Shown here: positions 27,435 through 36,124 of the stretch, one piece after another
Layout: the number at the start of each line of letters is the position of its first letter
Numbering within the stretch: the first letter of the stretch is position 1
From: an uncultured Pseudomonadota bacterium
GTDB taxonomy: Bacteria > Myxococcota_A > UBA796 > GCA-2862545
Reading direction: 5' to 3'
Length of the DNA stretch: 64,000 bases
Assembly (NCBI GenBank): GCA_913061235.1
Contig: CAJXTB010000005.1
Location: forward strand, 274,326-338,325
Position numbers and translations under genes: made by a program
The notes under the pieces: model-generated
The model's database searches: none
Told to the model about the DNA's origin: nothing
The model's input: only the letters and a program-made list of their open reading frames with translations

Positions 27435-29668
27435 CAGGGCTGCCCCATCTTCTGGCGAATGATGTCGAAGCGCATGTCGAGGTCCGTAAGCAACCGCGAC
27501 TTCTCTTCCGCAACGCGAGTGCGCTGGTCAACGATGTCCAGGGTCCGTGCCCAGTACACATCAACAATTCCCATGTCCGCCCGCAAAATACTGTCTGCGA
27601 AGAAGTCTTCGAGGCGTCCAAACCCACGACGGGTCAAATCCGATGACACGCCCGAGGCTTCGTCCAAGGTCAGTTCGTATTCCACCCGTTGCTGGGCAAC
27701 TTCCTTGACCTCGTGTTCGAAACGAGCACGAATACGAGCCAATTCAGACGATTCCATGGAGGATAGCCGAGCACGCAATGCCGTCATCCGGCCCAAGCTG
27801 TACTCCAAGCTGCCATGGAGAGCATCAACGCGCGTGGCGATGAGGTCGGCATCTCCGCCGGACACGCTTCCTCGAAGGTCACGGTAATCTCGGCGCAAGC
27901 CCGCGACGTCATCCGAGAACTGTTGCTCGGCGGTCGCTCGCAGGTCTTCCCAATCGCTGCGAGGTCCGACGGAGCGCAGCTCGTCCAGGGTGACCAGGAC
28001 GTCATCGAGGTCTTGTTCGACGCGGCGCAGATCAATCTCGCTACGTGCAGACTCTGGCGCTTCGGGGTTCGCGTCCAGACTTGTCTGGAGGCCGCGCGCT
28101 TCGCCCTGAAGGTCCGTGACTTGCGACTCGAGTAGAGCCAGTTCTTCGAAGTAGCGCTGCCGTGCACGACGACGCTCTTCCACGCCTAGGTCGTTCGACA
28201 ATCCTTCCATGCGCATCTGGATAGCTTCCCGACGTGCCGACAGCGGTCCGACGAGCCGGCGCACTTCCGTGCCTCCTCGGTCCGCCAGCCATGCCTCTTC
28301 CACTTCGAGAAGGCGCAATGTTCGGGACGTCGCCTTTTCTTGCTGGATGGCCATGGCATAGCGAAGGTGCTCGAATCCACCAAGGCCAACATCACTGCTG
28401 AGCACGGCTTCCAGCTCTTCAATGAGCCCTTCAGATGCCGTTATCTGCTGTGATTGCCGCTCAAGGTCTGCGTAGACGTCGATGGCACGGCCCACTTCTT
28501 CGTCAGCTGCCATCATGGCGAATGCGTACCCAGGCAACTCTCCGTCGTCGTACAGACCGGAGTCGTTCGCAGACAAGATCTGCTCAAAGTACGGCGTGGT
28601 GTCTGCGGTCGCCATGGCCAGTGCCTGCATCTGGTCGCGAATAGGCTCGTAGTTGAGAACCACACCCTCATACGCGATGAGCGCTGACTCGTAGCGGCGC
28701 TTCTCCATGCTCAAGTGCCCTTCCAACAGCTGGAGTTGGGCGGTGTACTCGTGCTCTGGGTATCGAATCAGGAAGATCTCAACAGCGTCGAGCGCGGCTT
28801 CGTACTCTTGCTGTTTGATGAAGGTCCACACGATTTCGTACAGTTGGTCGGCTTGGTAGTCCGAATCACCGCCAATCCGACTGTAAAAGTCGCTGGCAAG
28901 CTGAAACTCACCCTGTTCATAGTGGATGCGGCCCATGGCCAGCAGGGCCAAGTCCAAGATCTGACGGTCTTGGTAGGAGTCGACCGAGCTGTCCAGCAAC
29001 GGCGTAAAGTGGCCCATGGCTGCGTCTAGGTCGCCGTCAATGACATCCAAGGCGCCAAGAGCGTACTGGGACCGGCTCCACCACGGGCTGTCAACGCTGA
29101 CCTGCTCGTAGTTCTGGCGGGATTCCGTCAGCTTGCCCTGAGCATAGAAGCTCTTGGCCAAGCTGTAGGTGATGAGGTCCGATGGGCGTACGCGGCCGTT
29201 CAGGATTTCTTCGCGGTAGTACCGATCGAATGATGCGATCTGGCCAGTCTCTGCGTACAGTTCGAGGAGGCGACGCACTGCATCTTCGCGAAACGGATGT
29301 TGAAGGTCGTCCGCAATCACCAGATACCGGGCTTCGGCCGTAGCTACGTTCCCCATCTGATAGAGCGATTCCGCCAGGTACCACTCAGCATCCCGGTGAA
29401 GTCCAGCGTCTCCTAGAGCGGCGGTGGTCACCAACGTGAAGAAGCCTTCGGCGGCGAGGGTGTGGTCGCCAATCATGTGCAAGTAGACGTACTCGCGGTA
29501 GCGTTCCAGAGCCTGACGCTCGCTGATGAAGCCTCGGCCAGGAGCGACCTGACTCTCCAGACGTTCGACGCGGTCAGCTACAGCCTGAACGTCAATTTCG
29601 ACCGCTGCAATGTCTTCTAGCGTATCGGTTGCGGCGAACACAGAACCAGACAGAACACACCACATCAC
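27434..29668 (-). CDS. Large exported TPR and coiled-coil protein
   Basis: The 744-residue product has a short, weakly charged signal peptide (MWCVLSGSVFAA). A GTG one codon upstream (29671) is an alternative, and no in-frame start lies farther up. Residues about 20-380 are TPR-like (EWYLAESLYQMGNVATAEAR, SLAKSFYAQGKLTESRQNYE). Residues about 440-740 are a long Arg/Glu/Leu-rich coiled coil (RRRARQRYFEELALLESQV, LRARLSSMESSELARIRARF). It probably makes a rod within the periplasm. I know no named counterpart. It is translationally coupled to the 1155-residue TPR protein. Confidence 0.75.
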   Translation of the reverse strand: MMWCVLSGSVFAATDTLEDIAAVEIDVQAVADRVERLESQVAPGRGFISERQALERYREYVYLHMIGDHTLAAEGFFTLVTTAALGDAGLHRDAEWYLAESLYQMGNVATAEARYLVIADDLQHPFREDAVRRLLELYAETGQIASFDRYYREEILNGRVRPSDLITYSLAKSFYAQGKLTESRQNYEQVSVDSPWWSRSQYALGALDVIDGDLDAAMGHFTPLLDSSVDSYQDRQILDLALLAMGRIHYEQGEFQLASDFYSRIGGDSDYQADQLYEIVWTFIKQQEYEAALDAVEIFLIRYPEHEYTAQLQLLEGHLSMEKRRYESALIAYEGVVLNYEPIRDQMQALAMATADTTPYFEQILSANDSGLYDDGELPGYAFAMMAADEEVGRAIDVYADLERQSQQITASEGLIEELEAVLSSDVGLGGFEHLRYAMAIQQEKATSRTLRLLEVEEAWLADRGGTEVRRLVGPLSARREAIQMRMEGLSNDLGVEERRRARQRYFEELALLESQVTDLQGEARGLQTSLDANPEAPESARSEIDLRRVEQDLDDVLVTLDELRSVGPRSDWEDLRATAEQQFSDDVAGLRRDYRDLRGSVSGGDADLIATRVDALHGSLEYSLGRMTALRARLSSMESSELARIRARFEHEVKEVAQQRVEYELTLDEASGVSSDLTRRGFGRLEDFFADSILRADMGIVDVYWARTLDIVDQRTRVAEEKSRLLTDLDMRFDIIRQKMGQP

Positions 29669-29753
29669 GCCAATGGCGGACGTGCGCGAGCCAACGGCGG
29701 GAAAGCAGGTCAGGAGATTGCGAAAACGGGGGGGGCAGAGCGGAGAGATGACG

Positions 29754-30443
29754 TCACTCCTCGCGCAGGTCAGCGGACAGCACGTCGTACTCTACGTACA
29801 AGCGGTCCATGAATGTACGGGACAAACCTGAACGTTCGTCGGTAATGACGCGTAGGTTCACAAGATTTCCGTCGCTTACGTCAACTTCGTAGCTGGACTG
29901 AAGCTTGAAACTGTAAGTCCGCAGGTAGCTGAAGACACCGAAGCCGCTTCCGCGAAGAACAAACTGGACTTCCACGACATGGGCACCCGGAGGCACAGTC
30001 TGTTCATGGACCTTCATCTCGCGCAGGTCATCCAACGAGCCGCTTGGGTCTACCCGGCGGAAAATCGACTTTCCATCAAGATAGTAATCCATCGACTCAA
30101 GCGTGTACGCTGGCCCCATCCGGTTCACGTGCCACACCGCGATCCTCGAGCCGAGGGTAGCGCCCTCAATCACAAGCTCTTTGAGGAGCTGAAGCGTGGC
30201 CTTGGAGCGAAATACGCGCTCTTTGAGGCGCTTGACCTCCTCCTCCACGGTGAGCAACTCGCGTGACATTTCCAAGTCTGCTTGTGCCAAGGCTTGCGCC
30301 TCCGCTGCTGCAGCTTCGTCAAGCTCGGTTGACAGTGTAGTTTCGGCCTCGCCTTCCGAGCCAGGGTCTTGGGCGAAGACCAACGGTCCCCACAGAAGAG
30401 CAGCAAAAGGAAGGGCGAGAAGCCATCGCTTCATCGGCATCAT
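29754..30443 (-). CDS. Exported coiled-coil plus beta-domain protein, first gene of the Glt-like run
   Basis: About 229 residues. A signal peptide (MKRWLLALPFAALLWGPLVF) is followed by an Ala/Glu-rich coiled coil (about 35-85, VEEEVKRLKERVFRSKATLQ). A beta-rich domain then runs to the end (GSRIAVWHVNRMGPAY, GAHVVEVQFVLRGSGFGVFS, YSFKLQSSYEVDV). The start at 30443 has AGGTGG 5 bases upstream. In-frame starts at 30452 (GTG) and 30434 (ATG) are possible. I do not recognise the family. Related genes in myxobacteria are, I believe, sometimes mislabelled as dihydrolipoamide acetyltransferase. No lipoyl or E2 motif is seen here. Confidence 0.7.
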   Translation of the reverse strand: MMPMKRWLLALPFAALLWGPLVFAQDPGSEGEAETTLSTELDEAAAAEAQALAQADLEMSRELLTVEEEVKRLKERVFRSKATLQLLKELVIEGATLGSRIAVWHVNRMGPAYTLESMDYYLDGKSIFRRVDPSGSLDDLREMKVHEQTVPPGAHVVEVQFVLRGSGFGVFSYLRTYSFKLQSSYEVDVSDGNLVNLRVITDERSGLSRTFMDRLYVEYDVLSADLREE

Positions 30444-30471
30444 GAGGTCCACCTAGGGTTCCGCGCGGGGC

Positions 30472-30477
30472 ATTGTA
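30472..30477 (-). promoter_or_regulatory. Candidate -10 box for the TPR-gene operon
   Basis: TACAAT on the minus strand, about 29 bases ahead of the first start codon, matches 5 of 6 bases of a -10 box. The -35 at 17 bases (TGTGCA) is poor, so another factor may be needed. Confidence 0.35.
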
Positions 30478-30549
30478 GCCGACCCACGAATGAATGCACA
30501 TCGGGGGCTCGCCCCGAAAGTTGATGAGAAAGTGAAAGACACACCTGAC

Positions 30550-32043
30550 TCATGGTGTGGCTTCTTCGTCGTCCGGATCGGCATCAACGAGGAACATCTC
30601 GCGTGCGAACCGGTCATGCAGCTCGCGTACCTGCCAGATTCCACCAGACACATCGTTGACGAGAAAGGCGAAGGCGTAGCGCTCACCGTCTGCCGCTTCT
30701 ACGTACCCAGCCAAGCAATGAATTCCGTCGATCGTGCCGGTCTTGCCGCGCAAACGCCCCGGCTCATCCCGCAAACGACGCCAGAGCGTACCGTCTTGGC
30801 CAGCGATGGCCAACGAGCTCTGAAACTCAGCGCCAACCCGGCGGTCCGCAGCCATATCCACCAGAACGGCGGTGAGGTGAGACGGGGCGATGCGCGTGGA
30901 ACGGCTCAAGCCGCTGCCGTTGACGAGCGTGAACTCCTCTTCCGGAATGCCAAGTGAGACAAGGTAGTCGTGAACCGCCTGAACACCGGACTCGGTCGTA
31001 CCGGGTGAGCCGTAGGTCTCTGCCCCCACGGTTCGCAGTACAGTCTCGGCAATGAAGTTGTTGGACAGCTTGTTCATGTCCATCAGCACGGCAGCGAGCG
31101 GCGGTGACCGAAGTGTGAGTAGCTTGTTGGCGCCATCAGCCGGGGTGCTTCCCATGTGATGCGAGCCGCTGACAGCGACACCGTGCACCGCGAGCATTTC
31201 TTCGAAGGCACCGCGGAAGTGCGCTGCAGGGTCGTCAATGGTTCGGTAGATCCGATCGACGCCGTTGCCCGAAGGGGTTGAGCCCGTCACTGTGAACGTA
31301 GTGGTTCCGCCTTCAACCTCACGTTCAATACCAATGCGAGCGCGTGAGCCGCGACCGCTCGTCGTCGCTTGATTGTCGACCACCACAACCTCACCCGCAG
31401 GCGTCTCCAGGAGGACGCGGGCAGGGCCACCGATTTCGGCACCAGGTCCTACCAGCAACGCAGCGGTGTTGAAGTTAAGGGAAAGCGCACCAATCGGCGG
31501 GTAGTACGAGGGCCCCCGCGCGATGTCTTCAGGCTTGTCCCACCCAACGAGGTGGTGGTCAGGACCAAAGAAATCTTCGTCGTAGATGACGTCGCCGTCG
31601 ATTCGGGTGAGCCCCTCCGCCTTCAGATCGAAGATGAGCTTCCACAGCTTCTCGACCACTAGTGTGGGGTCCGCACCGCCCTTGATGTACAAATTGCCGC
31701 GCAAAACCCCAGCAGCGTCAATGCGGCCGTCGCTCCAGATTTCGGTCTTGAACCGATAGCTAGGCCCCAGAGTGCGCAGTGCCGTGGCCGCTGTAAGTAC
31801 CTTCATGGTCGATGCGGGGATGAGTCCTCGGTCCGCGTCTCGCGCAAACACCTCTTCCCCAGTGCGCAGGTTGACCACTTGGATGGCCGCATCACTCCGA
31901 GTAAAGGTCCGATCACTAACGATGGGCGCCAGAACCTCCTCTAAACTTGCAGAGGGCGCCTGGATCGGCGGATCTGCAAAAGCAAACGAAGGAAGTGCGA
32001 AAGCGAGCACTGCAATAGCAGTGCGAAACGTGCGGATGGGCAT
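30550..32043 (-). CDS. dacB: D-Ala-D-Ala carboxypeptidase/endopeptidase PBP4
   Basis: This is an S13-family periplasmic enzyme that trims or cuts peptidoglycan peptide bridges. The ATG at 32043 gives 497 residues and a good signal peptide (AVLAFALPSFAFA). All three active-site motifs are present: SxxK as S78-T-M-K81, SxN as LSNNFIAE, and KTG in RGKTGTIDG. A longer in-frame reading reaches 32355 but starts with non-protein-like sequence and overlaps the divergent regulator. GGIYEF-like family extras (a large insert domain between SxxK and SxN) fit the length. Confidence 0.93.
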   Translation of the reverse strand: MPIRTFRTAIAVLAFALPSFAFADPPIQAPSASLEEVLAPIVSDRTFTRSDAAIQVVNLRTGEEVFARDADRGLIPASTMKVLTAATALRTLGPSYRFKTEIWSDGRIDAAGVLRGNLYIKGGADPTLVVEKLWKLIFDLKAEGLTRIDGDVIYDEDFFGPDHHLVGWDKPEDIARGPSYYPPIGALSLNFNTAALLVGPGAEIGGPARVLLETPAGEVVVVDNQATTSGRGSRARIGIEREVEGGTTTFTVTGSTPSGNGVDRIYRTIDDPAAHFRGAFEEMLAVHGVAVSGSHHMGSTPADGANKLLTLRSPPLAAVLMDMNKLSNNFIAETVLRTVGAETYGSPGTTESGVQAVHDYLVSLGIPEEEFTLVNGSGLSRSTRIAPSHLTAVLVDMAADRRVGAEFQSSLAIAGQDGTLWRRLRDEPGRLRGKTGTIDGIHCLAGYVEAADGERYAFAFLVNDVSGGIWQVRELHDRFAREMFLVDADPDDEEATP

Positions 32044-32271
32044 AGTGGGGACCGCGTGGAGGCTGGGGAGAGAGTCGGAACAACGTAGGGTGCCATCAGA
32101 ATGGAACCGCGAGGGCCGACATCTTATCCCACTAGGGGTCATTCTACGCGGTCGCAATCCGCGACTGACTCCATCACGATGTAAGATGCCACCGGTCATG
32201 GCGCTGAACACCTCCTGCACAAGCAGTTGGACACCCATGCAAGCATTCGGTGTCACCAACGAGGGGTTTCC

Positions 32272-33654
32272 TTGAGTTCTGCACAACTTTTGGTGGTCGA
32301 TGATGACCGGGGTGTGCGTACGGCACTTCGGGTAAACCTTAGCAAAGCCGGACATACCGTCACGCTAGCGACCAATGCCGACGAGGCTCTACAGGCCCTA
32401 CGGTCCAGCCCGTTCGATCTCGTAATTACCGACGTCAAGATGCCAGGCGAGACCGGACTGACCCTCTTGGGTCGAGTGCGCGAGGCGTGGGTGGACACAC
32501 CTGTGATCGTCATGACTGGGTACGGTTCTGTTGAGGACGCAGTCTCGGCCATGAAGGCGGGAGCTGCCGACTACATCATCAAGCCGGTTGAGAAAGCAGA
32601 GCTCCTGTTGTTGGTGGACCGCGCGTTGCAGACGCGCGCACTACGCGCCGAGCTGATTGCTCTGCGTCAGGAAGTCGAAGACAAGTACGGATTCGACAAC
32701 ATTATCGGTACATCCGACGCGATGGTACGGCTGTACGAGGACATCTCGGCGGTCGCTGACAGCTCAGCGACGGTCTTGCTTCATGGGCCAACAGGGACAG
32801 GCAAGGAGTTGTTGGCACATGCCATCCACTACCGAAGCGCCCGACGCTCGGGTCCCTTGGTGCCAGTGAACTGCGGAGCGATTCCAGAACAACTGCTGGA
32901 GAGCGAGCTTTTCGGGCACGAGCGTGGTGCGTTTACGGGAGCTGTACGTCAGCACCTCGGTAAGTTCGAGCAGGCAGACGGCGGCACCATCTTATTGGAC
33001 GAAATCGGTGAGATGGACCTTCACATGCAGGTCAAGCTCCTCCGTGTCTTGCAGTCCGGTACATTTCAACGGGTTGGGGGTACCAAGACTCTCACTGTTG
33101 ATGTCCGCATTGTGGCGGCAACCAATCGCGACCTCCGGGAAGAGGTCCGCGAGGGACGTTTTCGCGAGGACTTGTTCTATCGACTCAACGTTGTTGCCTT
33201 GGCCGTTCCCCCACTGCGCGACCGTCGAGATGACATTCCCCTGCTCGTCGACCACTTCGTGGCAACGTTCTGCAAGAAGGACAAGCGAGATGTTCCACGG
33301 CCCAGCCATGAGACGGTTCAGCGCCTGATGTCGTACGCGTGGCCAGGCAATGTCCGTCAGCTCGAACACGTCATCGAGCGCGCGGTCATCTTGCACCGTG
33401 GTGGCACGAGCCTCGAGATCCCGACACCGGAGGACCTGCGGCCATCACGGGACGAGCACGACCCCCTCCCGCCTGCCGGAACGGCCCTGCCCGACTTCCT
33501 GGCCGAACACGAGCGCCACGCCATCATCGCAGCACTCAAGCTCGAGAACGGGGTCCAGGCGCGCGCAGCACGTCGACTAGGCATCAGCCGAAGCAATCTG
33601 AACTACCGCATCCAGAAGCTCGACATCACCATCAAAGACGTGGCCTACGAGTAG
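32272..33654 (+). CDS. NtrC-family sigma-54-dependent response regulator
   Basis: The 460-residue product has three domains. The receiver (1-120) has phosphoacceptor Asp54 (VITDVKMPG) and the acidic pair D10/D11. The AAA+ domain (about 140-375) has Walker A GPTGTGKE, the sigma-54-contacting GAFTGA loop intact in HERGAFTGAV, and Walker B TILLDEIGEMD. A Fis-type helix-turn-helix (ARRLGISRSNLNYRIQKL) ends the protein. I chose TTG at 32272, which has GAGGGG just upstream and leaves a normal receiver start. An ATG at 32227 would add 15 unneeded residues. No partner kinase is adjacent, so it is an orphan here. Confidence 0.9.
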   Translation: MSSAQLLVVDDDRGVRTALRVNLSKAGHTVTLATNADEALQALRSSPFDLVITDVKMPGETGLTLLGRVREAWVDTPVIVMTGYGSVEDAVSAMKAGAADYIIKPVEKAELLLLVDRALQTRALRAELIALRQEVEDKYGFDNIIGTSDAMVRLYEDISAVADSSATVLLHGPTGTGKELLAHAIHYRSARRSGPLVPVNCGAIPEQLLESELFGHERGAFTGAVRQHLGKFEQADGGTILLDEIGEMDLHMQVKLLRVLQSGTFQRVGGTKTLTVDVRIVAATNRDLREEVREGRFREDLFYRLNVVALAVPPLRDRRDDIPLLVDHFVATFCKKDKRDVPRPSHETVQRLMSYAWPGNVRQLEHVIERAVILHRGGTSLEIPTPEDLRPSRDEHDPLPPAGTALPDFLAEHERHAIIAALKLENGVQARAARRLGISRSNLNYRIQKLDITIKDVAYE

Positions 33655-33657
33655 ACG

Positions 33658-33966
33658 TCAGTCGACCGGTGCATACAAAGCCATGACTTCGTCGCAGGAC
33701 AGCTCTGCGAGCACATCACGCCCATCACCGCACTCGTTGAGTCCGAGTTCGATCTGCCAGCCGTCCAGGTCTGACCGCAGCGCCTCCCAGTCCTGCCCGC
33801 ACTCGCGCACGTATTCTTGCCGATTGCGCGCCCCCAAGTCCTCCCAGCTAGCCGCCACAGTCCGACACTCCGCCAGCCGCCGCCCCAGGTCGCCGCAGAG
33901 CCGGTCGCACCGGTCCCCGCACGCACTCAAGCCTAGGACGACCAGGATGGCGGCAATGGGCCTCAT
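33658..33966 (-). CDS. Small Cys-rich lipoprotein
   Basis: The 102-residue product has lipobox LSAC (Cys16). The mature part is acidic and contains six further Cys (CGDRCDRLCGD, AECRTV, RECGQDW, NECGDGR, LSCDEV), which suggests disulfide bonds. The family is not recognised. It ends 3 bases from the stop of the convergent NtrC-type gene. Confidence 0.65.
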   Translation of the reverse strand: MRPIAAILVVLGLSACGDRCDRLCGDLGRRLAECRTVAASWEDLGARNRQEYVRECGQDWEALRSDLDGWQIELGLNECGDGRDVLAELSCDEVMALYAPVD

Positions 33967-34221
33967 GACGTCACCACTACAGCGAAGCCCAATGGCGTCG
34001 GAGCAGAAGCATCAGAAGACCGTTGTGTCTGAAGTTGCATCACCCATCGTCCTTGGGAAGCTTCTCGGCCTCTAACCTCACTGCGCCATTCTTTTCAGAA
34101 ACGGTGCTGCGGTCACGAACGTGAAGGACAAGGCGCTAGGATGGAGCAGGCCCTTGGGCCTGACACTGACGCAGCAACAGAGTTGTTCGCTATTGTGTCC
34201 GACAACGTGTTCTGAAAAAGG
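33967..34221. other. Spacer between the small lipoprotein gene and tRNA-Phe
   Basis: No gene is seen in these 255 bases. CAGGCCC and GGGCCTG with a two-base spacer (34147-34162) form an inverted repeat without a T run. TTTTT directly follows the tRNA-Phe 3' end on the minus strand (34219-34215). Confidence 0.4.
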
Positions 34222-34294
34222 TGGCCAGAGAGGGACTCGAACCCCCGACACAGGGATTTTCAATCCCCCGCTCTACCAACTGAGCTATCCGGCC
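34222..34294 (-). tRNA. tRNA-Phe (anticodon GAA)
   Basis: A full cloverleaf can be drawn. The acceptor arms GGCCGGA and TCTGGCC pair with one G-U, the D loop has AGTTGGTA, and the anticodon loop is TTGAAAA with GAA. The T loop is GTTCGAG. The discriminator A is followed by CCT, so the 3' CCA is not completed in the DNA. Confidence 0.95.
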
Positions 34295-34383
34295 ATCAAC
34301 TTTTCACAATGTATGCTGCAAGGCATCTCTGCCTGCCAGCGGCGCCCGATTAACCAAACCAGAGCGCACCGTCAACGGACTAA

Positions 34384-34662
34384 TCACATGCCGGGCGCAA
34401 GACTCAGCCGAACGTCGGAGAGAACCTGACATTGGCAGGCCAAACGATGCGAAGGAGAATCCAAAAAGGCTTCCTCTTCTTCGACGAGAGGACTCAGGCT
34501 GCTCATCTCGCTCACATCTACGCGGCACGAGTTGCACGCTGCGAAACCACCGCAGGCAGACTCAATGGGAACACCGTTCTCTTCACAGGCGTCTAGCAAG
34601 CAAGTGCCGACACTGACAGTGAACGTCTCGTACCCCTCGACTTGAACGGTGGCGATGCTCAT
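34384..34662 (-). CDS. fdx: [2Fe-2S] ferredoxin
   Basis: The 92-residue product is a plant/adrenodoxin-fold electron carrier. The cluster ligands are C37, C43 and C46 (ACGGFAACNSC, spacing C-x5-C-x2-C as in adrenodoxin and Isc ferredoxin) and C76 in RLACQC. Cys78 is an extra. The spacing to the last ligand is shorter than in E. coli Fdx. The ATG sits in ATGA overlapping the A-type carrier stop, which links it to Fe-S cluster assembly. Confidence 0.85.
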   Translation of the reverse strand: MSIATVQVEGYETFTVSVGTCLLDACEENGVPIESACGGFAACNSCRVDVSEMSSLSPLVEEEEAFLDSPSHRLACQCQVLSDVRLSLAPGM

Positions 34663-34982
34663 AGGTCGAACGAGCTTCCGCACCCACAGGCGCGCTTGAC
34701 GTTGGGGTTGTCGATGTCGAACCCCGTCTCCATGATCTCGTCCTTCCAGCCAATGACCGAGCCTTCAAGGTGCGCTTGGTGCTCTGGATCGACGAACACG
34801 CGGACACCGTGCTGCTCAATGACCGTGTCCGACTCAGTTGGTGACGGCTGGAACTCAAGAATGTAGGAGTAGCCGCTGCAGCCACCATCCCGAACGCCGA
34901 AACGGAGCCCGTAGGTCTCCCAGGACTTCTTTTCGAGCATGGTCCGCATGTGGGTCGCAGCTTCTGGGGTCACGGTAATCAT
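34659..34982 (-). CDS. A-type Fe-S cluster carrier (IscA/ErpA family)
   Basis: The 107-residue product receives and delivers Fe-S clusters. The three ligand Cys are in place: GGCSGYSY near residue 35 and CGCGSSF at the C-terminus. Length and motifs are those of IscA, ErpA and SufA. Sequence alone does not separate these. It is coupled to the ferredoxin gene. Confidence 0.9.
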   Translation of the reverse strand: MITVTPEAATHMRTMLEKKSWETYGLRFGVRDGGCSGYSYILEFQPSPTESDTVIEQHGVRVFVDPEHQAHLEGSVIGWKDEIMETGFDIDNPNVKRACGCGSSFDL

Positions 34983-35015
34983 TGGGTCTCCTCGCCGTCC
35001 TACGCAGTAACCACG

Positions 35016-35372
35016 TCAGGCTGGAGCGGAAGTCTCAATCTGCCCCGACTGGTCCTGCTTGCGGCTGAACATCTTCCACAAACGGTATGGAATCTGGCCT
35101 GCAACCAACAAGAACAGCGGAGGACCGATCTTGTTCATGCCCCACGCCGCTGCAGGTGAGCCGTGTCCCATGAACACGAACGACCGGGTCAGTCCGCAGC
35201 CCGGACACTCAACACCCAGCCACCGGCGCCAAGCGCACATTTCTGGAACTTCAAACCCACCAAGGTGAAGAAAACCGGTGGAGGGAGACATCAAGACCGC
35301 CAACAAGACAATGACACTGGACAGAACGAGCGTGAACGCGTCGCTGCTCCACAGTCGATTCCAGCGGGTCAT
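35016..35372 (-). CDS. DUF2752 membrane protein
   Basis: The 118-residue product has two or three membrane helices. The signature CPGCGLTRSFVFMGHG defines the DUF2752 family, whose role is unknown. The ATG at 35372 lies in an ATGA overlap with the mazG-like stop. A start two codons upstream (35378) is less likely. Confidence 0.8.
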   Translation of the reverse strand: MTRWNRLWSSDAFTLVLSSVIVLLAVLMSPSTGFLHLGGFEVPEMCAWRRWLGVECPGCGLTRSFVFMGHGSPAAAWGMNKIGPPLFLLVAGQIPYRLWKMFSRKQDQSGQIETSAPA

Positions 35373-35674
35373 GCCCACCGCGTAGAGTCCCGAATTCGGT
35401 ACTTCTTGAGGACGCCACCAAGGGCTTCATCCAAGTCAATCCCTTGCTTATTCGCCATGCAAATCAGGATAAACAGCAAGTCACCGAGCTCGTCTTCGAT
35501 GCTCGATTCTGCCTCACTAGACTTCTTCTTCTTCTGACCAAACTGGTGGTTGTACTCGCGGGACAACTCGCCCACTTCTTCGACGAGCCGAGCCAGCATG
35601 GACATCTCGTCCCAATACCCGCCGTTGACGGAAATCCAGTCATCAACAGCTTTTTGTAGTGGGGCAAGCGGCAT
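35369..35674 (-). CDS. MazG-like nucleotide pyrophosphohydrolase
   Basis: The 101-residue single-domain product has LARLVEEVGELSREYNHQFG and IEDELGDLLFILICMAN, the paired ExxE and ExxD metal-binding helices of all-alpha NTP pyrophosphatases. A Lys-run (QKKKKSS) separates the two helices. It probably removes non-standard nucleotides. Its ATG shares bases with the nusB stop (TAATG). Confidence 0.85.
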   Translation of the reverse strand: MPLAPLQKAVDDWISVNGGYWDEMSMLARLVEEVGELSREYNHQFGQKKKKSSEAESSIEDELGDLLFILICMANKQGIDLDEALGGVLKKYRIRDSTRWA

Positions 35675-36123
35675 TACTTCTCCGGGAGACGGCCCGCGTT
35701 TCGCGCGAGCCGGTCGACGATACCATTGACGAAGGCGCGAGATTCAGCAGTTCCGAATCGCTTCGCAAGTTCGACTGCTTCGTTGATACTCACCGTAGGC
35801 GGAATGTCATCGCAGCCTAGAAGCTCGAACGAAGCGATTCTGAGAACATTGCGGTCCACAACGGGCATACGGGCAAGCCGCCAGTTTGTGGAGCATTGTT
35901 CGATGAGGCCGTCAATCTCTTCCTTTCGGGAGACCACGCCTAGCGCCAAGCGCTTGGCGAAGTCGACTTCGTCCCCCTCCGCAGGGCGCTGTTCATCCAC
36001 GCCCTCGCCTTCGATCAGACCCGCCCATAGGCCGGTCAGTGCATCGGAAACCGCCACACCGCTCACATCAGCATTGTACAGAGCTTGCAGCGCGAACTCG
36101 CGGGCGCGACGACGGGAACCCAT
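35674..36123 (-). CDS. nusB: Transcription antitermination protein NusB
   Basis: The 149-residue product opens GSRRRAREFALQALYNADVS, the NusB box-A RNA-binding start. It continues with EIDGLIEQCSTNWRLARMPV, RNVLRIASFELLGCDDIPP and SINEAVELAKRFG, all family hallmarks. NusB joins NusE at boxA of rRNA operons. The start at 36123 is one base after the ribH stop. The ribH-nusB pair is common in bacteria. Confidence 0.94.
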   Translation of the reverse strand: MGSRRRAREFALQALYNADVSGVAVSDALTGLWAGLIEGEGVDEQRPAEGDEVDFAKRLALGVVSRKEEIDGLIEQCSTNWRLARMPVVDRNVLRIASFELLGCDDIPPTVSINEAVELAKRFGTAESRAFVNGIVDRLARNAGRLPEK

Positions 36124-36124
36124 T

